A DNA stretch of 60,358 bases, taken from NCBI RefSeq assembly GCF_000455125.1, contig NZ_AUWR01000023.1:1-60358 (forward strand), read 5' to 3'. The translations under genes were made by a program, and so were the position numbers. The notes below the pieces were generated by a model. The model was not told the DNA's origin. It ran no database searches and saw only the letters and a program-made list of their open reading frames with translations. Source of the DNA: Mycobacterium sp. UM_WGJ. Lineage in GTDB: Bacteria; Actinomycetota; Actinomycetes; Mycobacteriales; Mycobacteriaceae. Positions 9,709 to 18,134 of this stretch are shown piece after piece. Numbering within the stretch: position 1 is the stretch's first letter; the number at the start of each line of letters is the position of its first letter.

Positions 9709-10626
9709 TCAGGCGGAGACGGTCTGGCGCGCCTTGGCCTTCTCTTCGTAGTATTTGGCCCGCTCGTCGACCATCTTCATGAAGCCGATGACCTGCTCGC
9801 GGGCCTCGTCGCCGGCAGCGCCGAAGTCTTTGCGCTCGTGGATCTTCCAGAAGCGCAGCACCGGCTGGATGACGTCGTCGTGGTGGATGCGCAGGTCGTA
9901 GATGCCGGCCTTGGCGATCAGGATCGCGTTCTCCTGGAAACCGGGCATGTTCATCCCGGGCATCGCGAAGCCGAGCACCTCGTCGCGGATCGCGCACATC
10001 GCCTCGTCCGGGGCGATGTCCAGGGCCGCCTGCATCAGGTTGCGGTAGAACACCATGTGCAGGTTCTCGTCGAGAGCGACCCGGGCCAGCAACTGGTCGG
10101 CGAGGGGGCATCCGGAGGCCTTGCCGGTGTTGCGGTGCGACACTCGGGTGGCGAGTTCCTGGAACGAAACGTACGCCAGCACCTGCAGCGCTGACTTGCC
10201 GCCGGCGTCATAGCCCGCGACGGTGTGCTGCATCCGCATGTTCTCCAGGTTCACCGGGTCGATACCGCGGGTCACGATGAGGTAGTCGCGCAGCGCGATG
10301 CTGTGACGGCCTTCCTCGGCGGTCCACTGGCCGACCCAGGTGCCCCAGGCGCCGTCGCGGCTGAAGGTGGTGGCGATCTCGCGATGGTAGGACGGCAGAT
10401 TGTCCTCGGTCAGCAAGTTGACCAGCAGTGCGGCCTTGGCGACCGGGTCCAGCGGTGAGTCTTCGGGAACCCAGTCCTCGCCGCCGAGGAACGCGAAGTC
10501 GCGCCCCCTGCTCCACGGCACGTAGTCGTGCGGCAGCCACGGCTTGGCGGCCTTGAGGTGCCGATTGAGGTTCTGCTCGACAATCGGCTCCAGCTCATGA
10601 AGCAAGGCCGTCTGGACATTTACCAT
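9709..10626 (-). CDS. Acyl-[ACP] desaturase, DesA1-like
   Basis: A soluble diiron fatty acyl-ACP desaturase of 305 residues. Iron-ligand motifs are visible as TEDNLPSYHRE, TAEEGRHSIALRDY and ALDENLHMVFYRN, matching the two (D/E)ExxH-type sites. The N-terminal LHELEPIVEQNLNRHL resembles M. tuberculosis DesA1, but the protein is about 30 residues shorter at the C-terminus. DesA proteins introduce double bonds into (mero)mycolate precursors. Upstream are a clear promoter and a perfect operator-like repeat. It may be the desA1 orthologue or a paralogue, so no symbol is given. Confidence 0.9.
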   Translation of the reverse strand: MVNVQTALLHELEPIVEQNLNRHLKAAKPWLPHDYVPWSRGRDFAFLGGEDWVPEDSPLDPVAKAALLVNLLTEDNLPSYHREIATTFSRDGAWGTWVGQWTAEEGRHSIALRDYLIVTRGIDPVNLENMRMQHTVAGYDAGGKSALQVLAYVSFQELATRVSHRNTGKASGCPLADQLLARVALDENLHMVFYRNLMQAALDIAPDEAMCAIRDEVLGFAMPGMNMPGFQENAILIAKAGIYDLRIHHDDVIQPVLRFWKIHERKDFGAAGDEAREQVIGFMKMVDERAKYYEEKAKARQTVSA

Positions 10627-10681
10627 CGCTTTTTAGTCCCCTCCCTGATCGACAGGCGGGCTGTCGCTTGGCCCCCCAGCC

Positions 10682-10701
10682 AACCTACGGTCCCGTAGGT
10701 T
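10682..10701 (-). promoter_or_regulatory. Perfect 9-2-9 inverted repeat operator of the desA-type gene
   Basis: AACCTACGG-TC-CCGTAGGTT is a perfect inverted repeat ending 56 bases before the desaturase ATG. It lies immediately downstream of the -10 element, where a bound repressor would block initiation. Mycobacterial desA1/desA2 are known targets of the TetR-family regulator MadR; identity of this site with the MadR box is inferred. Confidence 0.7.
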
Positions 10702-10707
10702 TGGTCC

Positions 10708-10737
10708 ACGGTAAGCACCCACCCCGCCACGTGTCAA
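10708..10737 (-). promoter_or_regulatory. SigA-type promoter of the desA-type gene
   Basis: Reading the minus strand, TTGACA (10737-10732) is followed after 18 bases by TACCGT (10713-10708), close to the housekeeping consensus, and the 9-2-9 operator overlaps the predicted start point. Confidence 0.55.
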
Positions 10738-10827
10738 CCGTTAACTTAGCTGCTTCGGCGCATTCCGCATCCCGAATCGACCGACCAAATCAGCGGCCCA
10801 GCTAACTGCGCGGGGTCTGTGAGCGTG

Positions 10828-11262
10828 CTAGTGGCGGCGATCCGCTTGCTCTTCCGACTGCCGCTTGAGCCCGTCTGCCTCCATGTCGACGTAGCGACGA
10901 ATCCGGCCACCGGCGAGCAGGCCGGCCAGCCAGGACATCGGACCGGTCACAGCGAAGGTCAGCACGGCCCGCACCCCTGACCCGGTCGGCGTCAGCTCAT
11001 GAAAGCCGGTGAAGCGGATACCGGCCGCCGACGCGGTCCAGGTGAAGGACCGCTCGGGGACCAGGTCGGTGACGGTCCAGACCATCGGCCGGCCGGCGGG
11101 TTGGCGGACTCGGGCGGTGCTGCCGACTCGCAGCGGACCGGAGTCCAGCCGGGTGATCTCACGCATCGACGCCGTCCAGTCCGGCCAATGCTCGACATCG
11201 ATCAGGACGGCCCAGACGTCGCTGGGCTGGGCCGCGATGGGATCGGTGCGGGTGTAGTGCAT
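10828..11262 (-). CDS. SRPBCC family protein (polyketide cyclase/lipid-binding fold)
   Basis: A 144-residue START-like protein: the N-terminal DVWAVLIDVEHWPDW is the usual first strand and helix, and the C-terminal helix has FAVTGPMSWLAGLL. Such proteins bind hydrophobic ligands or act as cyclases or dehydrases; nothing indicates which. A GGGAG ribosome site precedes the ATG. It is followed by 201 bases that hold the desA promoter and operator. Confidence 0.8.
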   Translation of the reverse strand: MHYTRTDPIAAQPSDVWAVLIDVEHWPDWTASMREITRLDSGPLRVGSTARVRQPAGRPMVWTVTDLVPERSFTWTASAAGIRFTGFHELTPTGSGVRAVLTFAVTGPMSWLAGLLAGGRIRRYVDMEADGLKRQSEEQADRRH

Positions 11263-11376
11263 CGGCGCTCCCTTCCCCTCAACGGCACGCTACCCAAGTT
11301 CGGCGGTGCGCGGAACCTCGGTGAAACTGCAGCCAGGGTCGTGATCGTGCACACGTCTACAGCCCTGCGCGCAATC

Positions 11377-12216
11377 TCAGCGCGGTTGCGCCGCCACCCG
11401 GGCGCGTTCCCGCATGGAGGCAACCACTCCCCCGTCGGCGAGGATGTCGGCGCCGGTGAGATAGGCGCACTTGTCTCCGGCGCAGAAGGCGAACAGCTCG
11501 GCCATCTCCTCGGCCGTACCCCATCGCGGGATCAGCGCGTCGGGCATCATCATGCCCACTCCGGCCTTCTCTTCGCGCCGGCCCATCTCGGTGTCGATGT
11601 TGCCCGGCGACACCGAGACGATGCGCAGCCCGCGACCGCCGAACCGCTCGGCCTGCGAGGCGCAGTACCACTTCACGAAAGCCTTACTGACGGTGTAGGA
11701 GAAGCCCGAACGCATCTGCTCGGGTGCGTTGTTGCAATACGCCGTCATCGCGGCCACGAAGGCGTCGCCGTCGCTGTACGCCAGCGGAAACTTCGCTGTG
11801 GGGTATGCCTTGTCCGGCAGCAATTGCGCGGCCATCGAAGCCACGTTGACGATCACCGCGCCCTCGGGCGCGACGTCGTAGAACACCTCGTTGACCACAA
11901 CGGTGCCGAACGCGTTGATCCGCATGACGAATTCGGCGTCGCCCATGCTCGGGCTGACCCCCGCAGTGTGGATCACCGACGCCAGCGACCCGAGACCGGC
12001 AGCGGTGTCGAAAAGCCGGGTCACCGCACCACGGTCGGTGACATCGCAGTTGACGGCGGTCGCGGCGATGCCGAGCTGCTCAAGGGCGGCCTGCGCCGCG
12101 TCGAGCCGCTCGGGCCGGACATCGCACAGCACCAGGGTGTGGTCTCGGCCCAGGATCTTGGCCGTCGCCAGCCCCATACCGCCCGCGCCCCCGGTGATCA
12201 CTGATACTGAAGCCAT
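11377..12216 (-). CDS. SDR family oxidoreductase
   Basis: A 279-residue short-chain dehydrogenase with the nucleotide loop TGGAGGMGLATA at residues 8-19, CDV at the end of beta-3, and the catalytic pair in SYTVSKAFVKWY (YxxxK). The substrate-loop region is longer than usual (about residues 135-165). It is divergent from another SDR at 12277 with a 60-base gap that could hold a shared control region. The substrate is unknown. Confidence 0.87.
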   Translation of the reverse strand: MASVSVITGGAGGMGLATAKILGRDHTLVLCDVRPERLDAAQAALEQLGIAATAVNCDVTDRGAVTRLFDTAAGLGSLASVIHTAGVSPSMGDAEFVMRINAFGTVVVNEVFYDVAPEGAVIVNVASMAAQLLPDKAYPTAKFPLAYSDGDAFVAAMTAYCNNAPEQMRSGFSYTVSKAFVKWYCASQAERFGGRGLRIVSVSPGNIDTEMGRREEKAGVGMMMPDALIPRWGTAEEMAELFAFCAGDKCAYLTGADILADGGVVASMRERARVAAQPR

Positions 12217-12276
12217 AACTGGACGGTAGACGGCTGCGCACCAGTGCCGGTCGACTGGGTGATGCGGAGAGTCGAA

Positions 12277-13017
12277 ATGACCGATCTGTCAGGCAAAGTG
12301 GCGCTGGTGACCGGCGCGTCGTCGGGCCTGGGCGCGGCGACCGCGCAACTGTTCGCCCGGCGCGGTGCGACGGTGTTCGGGTTGGCGCGCGACGCCGAGC
12401 GACTGGCCACGGTGTTCGCCGACGTTCCCGGCGGGCAGTACGCCCCCACCGACATCAGCACCGCGGCGGCGTGCGCGGCGGCGGTCGAGCAATGCGTCGC
12501 CCAGTTCGGCCGGCTCGATGTTCTGGTCAACGTCGCCGGCGCCCATCAGATGCGCCACACGCTGTCCGTCACCGACGACGAGTGGGCCCACGATCTGGCG
12601 GTCAACCTCAACGGGCCGTTCTTCCTGTGCCGCGCGGCGCTGCCGCACCTGCTGGAGACCGCCGGCAATATCGTCAACGTCGCCTCGATCGCCGGGGTGG
12701 AGGGGCAGGCGTACTCGGCGGGCTACTGCGCGGCCAAGCACGGACTCGTCGGGCTCACCCGGGCATTGGCCGTGGAGTTCACCGCGGAGAAGCTACGAGT
12801 CAACGCGGTGTGCCCCGGCGGCATGCTGACCCCGCAGGTGACCAATTTCCAGCTTCCCGAGGGCGCCGACGTCAACCTGATCATGCGGGTGGCCTCGCCG
12901 CGCGGGATGAGCGCCCCGGGCGACGTCGCGGAGGTGATCGCCTTTTTGGCCAGTGACGCCGCCGCTGCCGTGCACGGAGCGGTGTACATGACCGACAACG
13001 GCAAGACGGCCGGGTAG
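12277..13017 (+). CDS. SDR family oxidoreductase
   Basis: The frame is open from a GTG at 12244, but ATG 12277 is preferred: GGAGAG lies 5-6 bases upstream and the product begins MTDLSGKVALVTGASSGLG, the normal SDR N-terminus (246 residues). NVAGAHQ and the catalytic YCAAKHGLVGL are present. The C-terminal VYMTDNGKTAG matches the usual DGG region only loosely. Function beyond NAD(P)-dependent alcohol/ketone oxidoreduction is not predictable. Confidence 0.87.
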   Translation: MTDLSGKVALVTGASSGLGAATAQLFARRGATVFGLARDAERLATVFADVPGGQYAPTDISTAAACAAAVEQCVAQFGRLDVLVNVAGAHQMRHTLSVTDDEWAHDLAVNLNGPFFLCRAALPHLLETAGNIVNVASIAGVEGQAYSAGYCAAKHGLVGLTRALAVEFTAEKLRVNAVCPGGMLTPQVTNFQLPEGADVNLIMRVASPRGMSAPGDVAEVIAFLASDAAAAVHGAVYMTDNGKTAG

Positions 13018-13038
13018 CCGGCCACTAGCCTGCCCACC

Positions 13039-13578
13039 ATGGATCCGACTTCCAGCCCCGCGGCGCAACGTCCCGTACTGCCGGAGGGTTACGGGTTACC
13101 GGATTCGGCGGCGGGCCTATTGAGCTGGTCCGACGTGGAAGGACGCCTGACCGCCGCACAGCACTACTGGTTGAGCACGGTGCGCCCGGACGGCACCCCG
13201 CACTCGGTGCCGCGATGGGGGGTATGGCTTGATGGCCGGTTCTACTACGACGGTGCACCCACCACGCGTCACGCGCGAAACGCGCAGCACAACCCGGCCT
13301 GCACCCTGACCCTCGAAAGCGGTACGCAGGTGGTCATCGTCGAGGGAATCTCGGTGGCCACCGCCGCCGACCCCGACGGCCTCGGAGCCCGGCTGGCGAT
13401 CGCCTTTACGAAATATCACCCGCAGTACGCGCCCGGCGCCGACGCCTGGGCAGGGCCCGATGGGTGCGGGCTGCGCATGATCATTCCCCGCCGGGCGCTG
13501 GCCTGGTTCGCGTTCCCCACCGACTGCACCCGATTCGTGTTCTCCGAGGGCGCAGCCCAGGCGTCGGGCCCTAGCTGA
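13039..13578 (+). CDS. Pyridoxamine 5'-phosphate oxidase-fold flavin/F420-binding protein
   Basis: A 179-residue split-barrel protein. After a leader of about 30 residues come HYWLSTVRPDGTPHSVPRWGVW and FYYDGAPTTRHARN, the usual cofactor-binding strands of the PNPOx/FDOR superfamily. Mycobacteria use many such proteins with F420 or FMN. It starts 21 bases after the SDR stop in the same direction, and its stop abuts the convergent acyl-CoA dehydrogenase. Confidence 0.82.
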   Translation: MDPTSSPAAQRPVLPEGYGLPDSAAGLLSWSDVEGRLTAAQHYWLSTVRPDGTPHSVPRWGVWLDGRFYYDGAPTTRHARNAQHNPACTLTLESGTQVVIVEGISVATAADPDGLGARLAIAFTKYHPQYAPGADAWAGPDGCGLRMIIPRRALAWFAFPTDCTRFVFSEGAAQASGPS

Positions 13579-14790
13579 TCAGCGCAGCGCCAGACCCGTC
13601 AGTGCCCTGGCGATCACCAGCCGCTGAATCTCACTGGTGCCTTCGAAGATGGTGAAGATCTTGGCGTCGCGGTGCATCCGCTCGACCGGGTAGTCGCGGG
13701 TGTAGCCGTTACCGCCGAGAATCTGGATGGCCTCGTCGGTGACGTAGACCGCCGTCTCGCTGGCGAACAGCTTGGCCATCGAGCCCTCGGCGTTGTCGAA
13801 GGCCTTGTTGTTGCGGGCCATCCAGCCGGCACGCCAGACCATGAGCCGGGCGGCGTCGATGCGGCTCTTCATGTCGGCCAGCTTGAAGGAGACCGCCTGG
13901 AACTCGCCGATCTTGCGGCCGAACTGTTCGCGCTGGCAGGCGTATTCGAGGGCGTATTCGTAGGCGGCGCGGGCCACGCCCACAGCCATCGCGCCCACTG
14001 ATGGACGGGTGCGCTCGAAGGTCTTCATGGCGGCCTGCCCGCCGGCCGACGCGCCGGACTTGACCCGGGCGACGCGAGCCTCGAACTTCTCCCGCCCCCC
14101 GAGGATCATGTCCTCGGGCAGCCGGACGTTGTCGAGCACGATCTCGGCGGTGTGCGACGCCCGGATGCCATGCTTCTTGAACTTCTGGCCCTGCGCCAGC
14201 CCGGTGGTGCCGGGCGGGATGATGAACGTGGCCTGCCCACGTGAGCCCAATTCGGGATACACCGAGGCGACCACGATGTGCACGTTGGCGATGCCGCCGT
14301 TGGTGGCCCAGGTCTTGGTGCCGTTGAGCACCCATTCGCGGGCCGCTTCGTCGTAGCGGGCGCGCGTCCGGATCGCGCCGACATCGGAACCGGCGTCGGG
14401 TTCCGAGGAGCAGAAGGCCGCGACCTTGGGGTCATCAGCGGTGCCGAACATCTCGGGCAGCCACAGACCCAGCTGCTCGGGGGTTCCGTTGCCCGCCAAC
14501 GCCGCTGCGGCAAGTCCGGTCCCCAGGATCGACAGGGCGATCCCGGCGTCGCCCCAGAAGAGCTCCTCGAACACCGCCAGCATGCCGATTCCGCTGGGTT
14601 CGGCCGCCTGGGTGGCGAACAGCTCCGGCGAGTACAGGCCGATCTTGGCCGCCTCCTGGATGACCGGCCACGGCGTCTCTTCGCGCTCGTCCCATTCGGC
14701 GGCGGCGGGGCGCACGACCTCGGCGGCGAACTGGTGCACCCAGTCACGCACCTCGATCACGTCATCGCTGGGCTCTACCGAGAACGACAT
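13579..14790 (-). CDS. Acyl-CoA dehydrogenase
   Basis: A 403-residue acyl-CoA dehydrogenase. The frame stays open upstream to about 15060, but ATG 14790 has AGGAG at correct spacing and gives the family N-terminus ([20 protein letters not shown]). The middle domain has [13 protein letters not shown]. The C-terminal helical domain has the FAD/active-site segment [17 protein letters not shown], where the Glu is the likely catalytic base. It performs FAD-dependent alpha,beta-dehydrogenation in fatty acid or sterol side-chain oxidation; chain-length preference is unknown. Confidence 0.92.
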   Translation of the reverse strand: MSFSVEPSDDVIEVRDWVHQFAAEVVRPAAAEWDEREETPWPVIQEAAKIGLYSPELFATQAAEPSGIGMLAVFEELFWGDAGIALSILGTGLAAAALAGNGTPEQLGLWLPEMFGTADDPKVAAFCSSEPDAGSDVGAIRTRARYDEAAREWVLNGTKTWATNGGIANVHIVVASVYPELGSRGQATFIIPPGTTGLAQGQKFKKHGIRASHTAEIVLDNVRLPEDMILGGREKFEARVARVKSGASAGGQAAMKTFERTRPSVGAMAVGVARAAYEYALEYACQREQFGRKIGEFQAVSFKLADMKSRIDAARLMVWRAGWMARNNKAFDNAEGSMAKLFASETAVYVTDEAIQILGGNGYTRDYPVERMHRDAKIFTIFEGTSEIQRLVIARALTGLALR

Positions 14791-14897
14791 GGCAACTCCT
14801 GAAAAGGATTGGGCGGTCACTTGGGACACTGTCGGGCTCGATTGTGGCACCCGGAGCTGGGCGCGGTTGCGCTGCGTCGGCTTACCCCCAGGATCGA

Positions 14898-15266
14898 TCA
14901 GGCCCACACCGCCTGTGCCACGACATGGCCGGCGTAGAACGCCCCCAGCCCGCAGGTCAGGGTGAGGACCAGATTGGCCAGCGCGTACAGCCGCGCACCG
15001 ACTCCGGCCAACTGCAGCGTTTCGTAGGAGAAAGTCGAGTAGGTGGTCAGCGCCCCGCACAGACCGGTGCCGATCAACAGGTGCAGCCGCTGATCGCCGG
15101 CGCTCGCCGCCCCGGCGAGCACGCCCAGCAGCAGACTGCCCGCCACGTTGGCAGTCAGGGTGCCCCAGGGGAATGCGGTGTCGTGGCGGGCTTGGACGAA
15201 GCGATCGGTCAGATAGCGCAGCGGGGCTCCCACCGCTGCGCCGGCGATGACCAGGAGCCAGGTCAC
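14898..15266 (-). CDS. crcB: Fluoride ion channel FluC/CrcB (second subunit)
   Basis: A 122-residue, four-helix membrane protein of the Fluc family: [31 protein letters not shown] with the conserved TLxxN, and [15 protein letters not shown] with the signature (F/Y)STF. It exports fluoride. It starts at a GTG overlapping the DUF190 stop by four bases (GTGA). With the other Fluc gene at 15610 it probably forms a heterodimer. Confidence 0.93.
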   Translation of the reverse strand: MTWLLVIAGAAVGAPLRYLTDRFVQARHDTAFPWGTLTANVAGSLLLGVLAGAASAGDQRLHLLIGTGLCGALTTYSTFSYETLQLAGVGARLYALANLVLTLTCGLGAFYAGHVVAQAVWA

Positions 15267-15613
15267 TGGCTGGCGGGGGTGCGCCCGATGTGCCGGACCA
15301 CCTCGACTTCGTCCACCAGGATCAGTCCCTCGGTGACCAGCTCGTCGAGCTCGGGCAGAAATGCCCGGACGCGCTCAGGGGCATCGACGATGACCACCGA
15401 GACCGGCAGGTCCTCCGACATCGACAGCAGGCGGGTGGTGTGGATGGCCGAGGACGCTCCGAAGCCCTCGATACCGCGGAACACCGACGCGCCGGCCAGG
15501 CCGGCCCGCCGCGCGCGGTGCACGATCTCGCTGAACACCGGCTTGTGGTGCCAGGTGTCGCTCTCACCGAGAAATACCGTCAGGCGCAGGGCGCGTCCGG
15601 TGAGCTGGTTCAT
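15263..15613 (-). CDS. DUF190 domain protein between two fluoride channel genes
   Basis: A 116-residue DUF190 protein starting [19 protein letters not shown]. The family has a PII/cation-tolerance-like fold ([34 protein letters not shown]). It overlaps both flanking crcB genes by 4 bases, so translation is coupled. DUF190 genes often neighbour crcB, suggesting regulation of or partnership with the channel, but its biochemical role is not established. Confidence 0.88.
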   Translation of the reverse strand: MNQLTGRALRLTVFLGESDTWHHKPVFSEIVHRARRAGLAGASVFRGIEGFGASSAIHTTRLLSMSEDLPVSVVIVDAPERVRAFLPELDELVTEGLILVDEVEVVRHIGRTPASQ

Positions 15614-16050
15614 GCGATCCTCCTGATGAGCAGACGACGGGCGAGGGACGCGGCGGTCCAGGTCGCGATCAGCGCCGCGACCGGTGTGCTGAGCAGGTAG
15701 AGCAGCGCCCGGGCGAGCCGGCCGGCGGCGATCAGGGTGTCGACGTCGCCGGCGAAGGTGGAGAACGTGGTGTAGCCGCCGAGCACACCGGTGCCCAACA
15801 GGGGGCGCAACAGCCGATGCCCGACCCACACTTCGGTGATCGCCACCATGAGCACCCCCATCAGTGCACAGCCGGTGACGTTGGTGATCAAAGTGGCCCA
15901 AGGGAATCCGTCGGCCGGCGTGGGCAGGGCCAACGCGACGGCGTAGCGCGCGCAGGCGCCGATGGCGCCGCCGACCGCGACGGCCGCGACTACTGGCGCC
16001 TGATCACGCACCGCCGAGCCCCGTTCAACCGCCGTGCGCGGCGGCCTCAC
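15610..16050 (-). CDS. crcB: Fluoride ion channel FluC/CrcB (first subunit)
   Basis: A Fluc family membrane protein: [30 protein letters not shown] and [15 protein letters not shown] carry the conserved Asn and Phe-Ser-Thr-Phe. The longest frame (146 residues) starts at GTG 16050 inside the preceding gene; GTG 16011 (133 residues) is an alternative closer to the first helix. It is the first gene of a crcB-DUF190-crcB unit with 4-base overlaps. No fluoride riboswitch was recognised upstream. Confidence 0.92.
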   Translation of the reverse strand: MRPPRTAVERGSAVRDQAPVVAAVAVGGAIGACARYAVALALPTPADGFPWATLITNVTGCALMGVLMVAITEVWVGHRLLRPLLGTGVLGGYTTFSTFAGDVDTLIAAGRLARALLYLLSTPVAALIATWTAASLARRLLIRRIA

Positions 16051-16423
16051 GGGTGATCTGGTCGAACTGCGCCGCCATGGCCTCGGCCAGCGCGGTGGCC
16101 GCCGACAGCGGCCGCACCATCACCACGAAGTCGTCGATCTTGCCGTCGTCGTCGGTATGCAGGAAGTCGCATCCAGTGATCCGCTTGCCGTCGACCGACG
16201 CCTCGAAGATCAGGGCGTGGTCGCGTCCCGACGCGTCGGTGATCTCGCGGACGTAGTGGAAGTCCTGGAAAACACGCATCACCGCGCGCAGGATCGCCGC
16301 GGTGATCGGCTTGCCCGGGTAGGGCTTGAACGCCACCGGGGAGGTGAACACGACATCGTCGGACAGCAGCTCCTCGATGGCCGCGGCATCGCGGGCCTCC
16401 ACAGCTTGCCGGAATGGGTGCAC
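16025..16423 (-). CDS. Nuclear transport factor 2 (SnoaL-like) family protein
   Basis: A 132-residue SnoaL-like fold: helix HPFRQAVEARDAAAIEELL followed by DDVVFTSPVAFKPYPGK. GTG 16423 is chosen because a strong GGAGGTG lies 5-6 bases before it; an ATG 24 bases further upstream lacks a ribosome site. The fold occurs in ketosteroid isomerases, dehydratases and ligand-binding proteins. It overlaps the first crcB gene by up to 26 bases, so it is probably co-transcribed with the fluoride genes. Confidence 0.8.
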   Translation of the reverse strand: MHPFRQAVEARDAAAIEELLSDDVVFTSPVAFKPYPGKPITAAILRAVMRVFQDFHYVREITDASGRDHALIFEASVDGKRITGCDFLHTDDDGKIDDFVVMVRPLSAATALAEAMAAQFDQITREAAAHGG

Positions 16424-16524
16424 CGGAACACCTCCACTGGTCAACATGTTGCAAAGCCCTACGGTAGACCCAGGGACTGTCCGATGCTGCGGGTTCCTTG
16501 CCGCGGGGGATCCACCGAGGCCTA

Positions 16525-16932
16525 TCACCGGAATCGTCGGTCGATGACCTCACGCGGAAGCTGGTGCGGAGTCGGGTAGGTGACCAGGACCCGAATACCA
16601 TCTGGATCGCCACCGTCGACGAAACTGATATCACCCAAGGTGTTCGAGTACACACTCGGATCGTGGACGCGCATGCGTTGTTCAATCTGCTTCAGCTCCG
16701 CCTCGCTGCCGACAGACCAGATGATCTGCTCGACACCGACGCCGGTGATGCCACCAGCCCTGGACGCCTCGTGCGTGCGCAGATAGATCTCGAAGCCGTC
16801 CGGCGTCAGGAGAAGTGCCGCATCCCTCTCACGAATGGCGACATCGCACTGGAACACCTCACAGTAGAACTTCACCGAGCGGTCCAGATGCGATACCCGC
16901 ATCAAACACGAGGCAACCCTCGCCGTACTCAT
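16525..16932 (-). CDS. VOC (glyoxalase/bleomycin resistance) superfamily protein
   Basis: A 135-residue protein with the paired beta-alpha-beta-beta-beta modules of the VOC fold: VASCLMRVSHLDRSVKFYCEVF at the N-terminus and ISFVDGGDPDGIRVLVTYP near the end. Metal-dependent lyases, isomerases and antibiotic-binding proteins share this fold; no specific role is visible. GGAGAGGAC precedes the ATG. It is the gene before the NTF2/fluoride unit on the same strand. Confidence 0.8.
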   Translation of the reverse strand: MSTARVASCLMRVSHLDRSVKFYCEVFQCDVAIRERDAALLLTPDGFEIYLRTHEASRAGGITGVGVEQIIWSVGSEAELKQIEQRMRVHDPSVYSNTLGDISFVDGGDPDGIRVLVTYPTPHQLPREVIDRRFR

Positions 16933-17016
16933 CGGTGTCCTCTCCGGGATCAGTTCATCCCGCTAAGAAATCGGCGGGATTGATCGGTTGCCGGGGGTCG
17001 GACGACGCCAGGGTCG

Positions 17017-17532
17017 TCATGTTCCCCCTTCCGATTCCCAGCGATCAAGAGCGGTGGCCGCCAGATTGCGTCGTTCCCGTTCGCGTGGGCTGGCCGTCAG
17101 CAGATCACTCACCGAGACAGCGCCTTTCGACTGCGCTGCGGACATCATGGCGTCATGTGCATCGCTCGGGCCGGTGCGCGTGGGAACCACCATCAACGTG
17201 AGACGGTCACCATCGAGCCCGAGAATTTCAATCGTGTCGATCGGCTGGATCCGGTATCCATCCAACCGGACCGGCCGCCCGTCGATGACGAGTTTCTTTG
17301 GCGCACTATCCCATTCGCTCAGGTTGTACAAGACCCGGCTTATGCGACCCAATCGAACGGACAACACAGCCAACAGGTCGGGAAGCTCCACGACCAGATC
17401 CTCGGTATGTGGCCACCATGCCCCGTCGACGTATCCGCTCGGGGACGCTTTGCGCTTCAACCGTAACCGGGGCGTGTGCAGCGGTGACGTGGAGTTGTCA
17501 GGGCTTCTACGTGTTGTCTGCTGTCGCGTCAT
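17017..17532 (-). CDS. DUF5994 family protein
   Basis: A 171-residue actinobacterial protein recognisable by LRLKRKASPSGYVDGAWWPHTEDL followed by LPDLLAVLSVRLGRI. It is a small soluble family of unknown function. GGGAG lies seven bases before the ATG. On the minus strand upstream, GTTTT followed 17 bases later by GGGAAA is loosely like a SigF promoter, which would fit a stress gene, but the match is weak. Confidence 0.75.
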   Translation of the reverse strand: MTRQQTTRRSPDNSTSPLHTPRLRLKRKASPSGYVDGAWWPHTEDLVVELPDLLAVLSVRLGRISRVLYNLSEWDSAPKKLVIDGRPVRLDGYRIQPIDTIEILGLDGDRLTLMVVPTRTGPSDAHDAMMSAAQSKGAVSVSDLLTASPRERERRNLAATALDRWESEGGT

Positions 17533-17883
17533 GACGACGCTCCCATCTCAGCCCTAGCGGCCAAATTTCCCGGCGATGACAGGACTTGAAAACACCGCCT
17601 GCACGAAGGACCGCCGCTGCCAACAACCCTACGCCGGTTCGGCCCCAGCGCCCGAAAGCACTGCGCAGCACCTTGGCCAATGGGGGCCGCGGGCGTCCAC
17701 CGGCCGGCCCGAAAAGGAGTAGTGTTGCGGGTGTTGAGCCCCTCAGCCGGTGCAGAAGCGAGTTCGGCTGTACGCCGCCGAATTCGATGAACTTTCATTC
17801 GGGCCGCACACTCCGACGTCTAAGCCGCACATTCCGACGTCTGTGCGACGCTCACAACCCCTAACCAGAAATCGGGAAGCACC
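17533..17883. other. Intergenic region without a convincing gene
   Basis: These 351 bases separate the divergent DUF5994 and DUF6131 genes. Frames on both strands are open for up to about 90 codons but show no recognisable family or good ribosome site. The notable feature is a tandem repeat (17803-17842); the remainder presumably holds promoters for both flanking genes. Confidence 0.5.
17803..17842. repeat. Two tandem copies of a 19-bp sequence at 21-bp period
   Basis: GCCGCACAYTCCGACGTCT occurs at 17803-17821 and 17824-17842 with one mismatch. The 21-bp period is two helical turns, which would place bound proteins on the same face. It ends 41 bases before the DUF6131 start. Confidence 0.7.
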
Positions 17884-18063
17884 ATGATCACCCTCGGGAT
17901 CATTCTCATTGTCCTTGGGCTCCTTTTGCCGGCTTTGGTCCCCACCTTTGCCTACGCCCATCTCTGCGTAGTCATTGGCGTCATCCTTCTGGTCGTCGGG
18001 CTGCTCTTGGCCCTGATGGGACGGCTGGGCCACGCGGTCGGCGGGCGCAGTCACTACTACTGA
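17884..18063 (+). CDS. DUF6131 family small membrane protein
   Basis: A 59-residue protein of two hydrophobic helices (ITLGIILIVLGLLLPALV and VVIGVILLVVGLLLALMG) ending in HAVGGRSHYY. That pattern (two helices plus GHAVGGRxHYW-type end) is the mycobacterial DUF6131 family. GGGAAG sits 5-6 bases before the ATG. Function unknown; members look like stress-associated inner-membrane peptides. Confidence 0.8.
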   Translation: MITLGIILIVLGLLLPALVPTFAYAHLCVVIGVILLVVGLLLALMGRLGHAVGGRSHYY

Positions 18064-18134
18064 TCCGCCCTATACCCACGAGGTATTCAGCGACTGTCCG
18101 CTCGACCGGCCGCAGGCCAACGAAAGGGAAACAT

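Noticed and set aside
16051-16524. Fluoride riboswitch ahead of the crcB genes
   Set aside because: The upstream sequence is the coding region of the NTF2-like gene and no riboswitch consensus was recognised.
17529-17798. 89-codon minus-strand frame whose stop overlaps the DUF5994 start
   Set aside because: No ribosome site, no recognisable domain, and the region looks like a promoter; the overlap alone is not enough.
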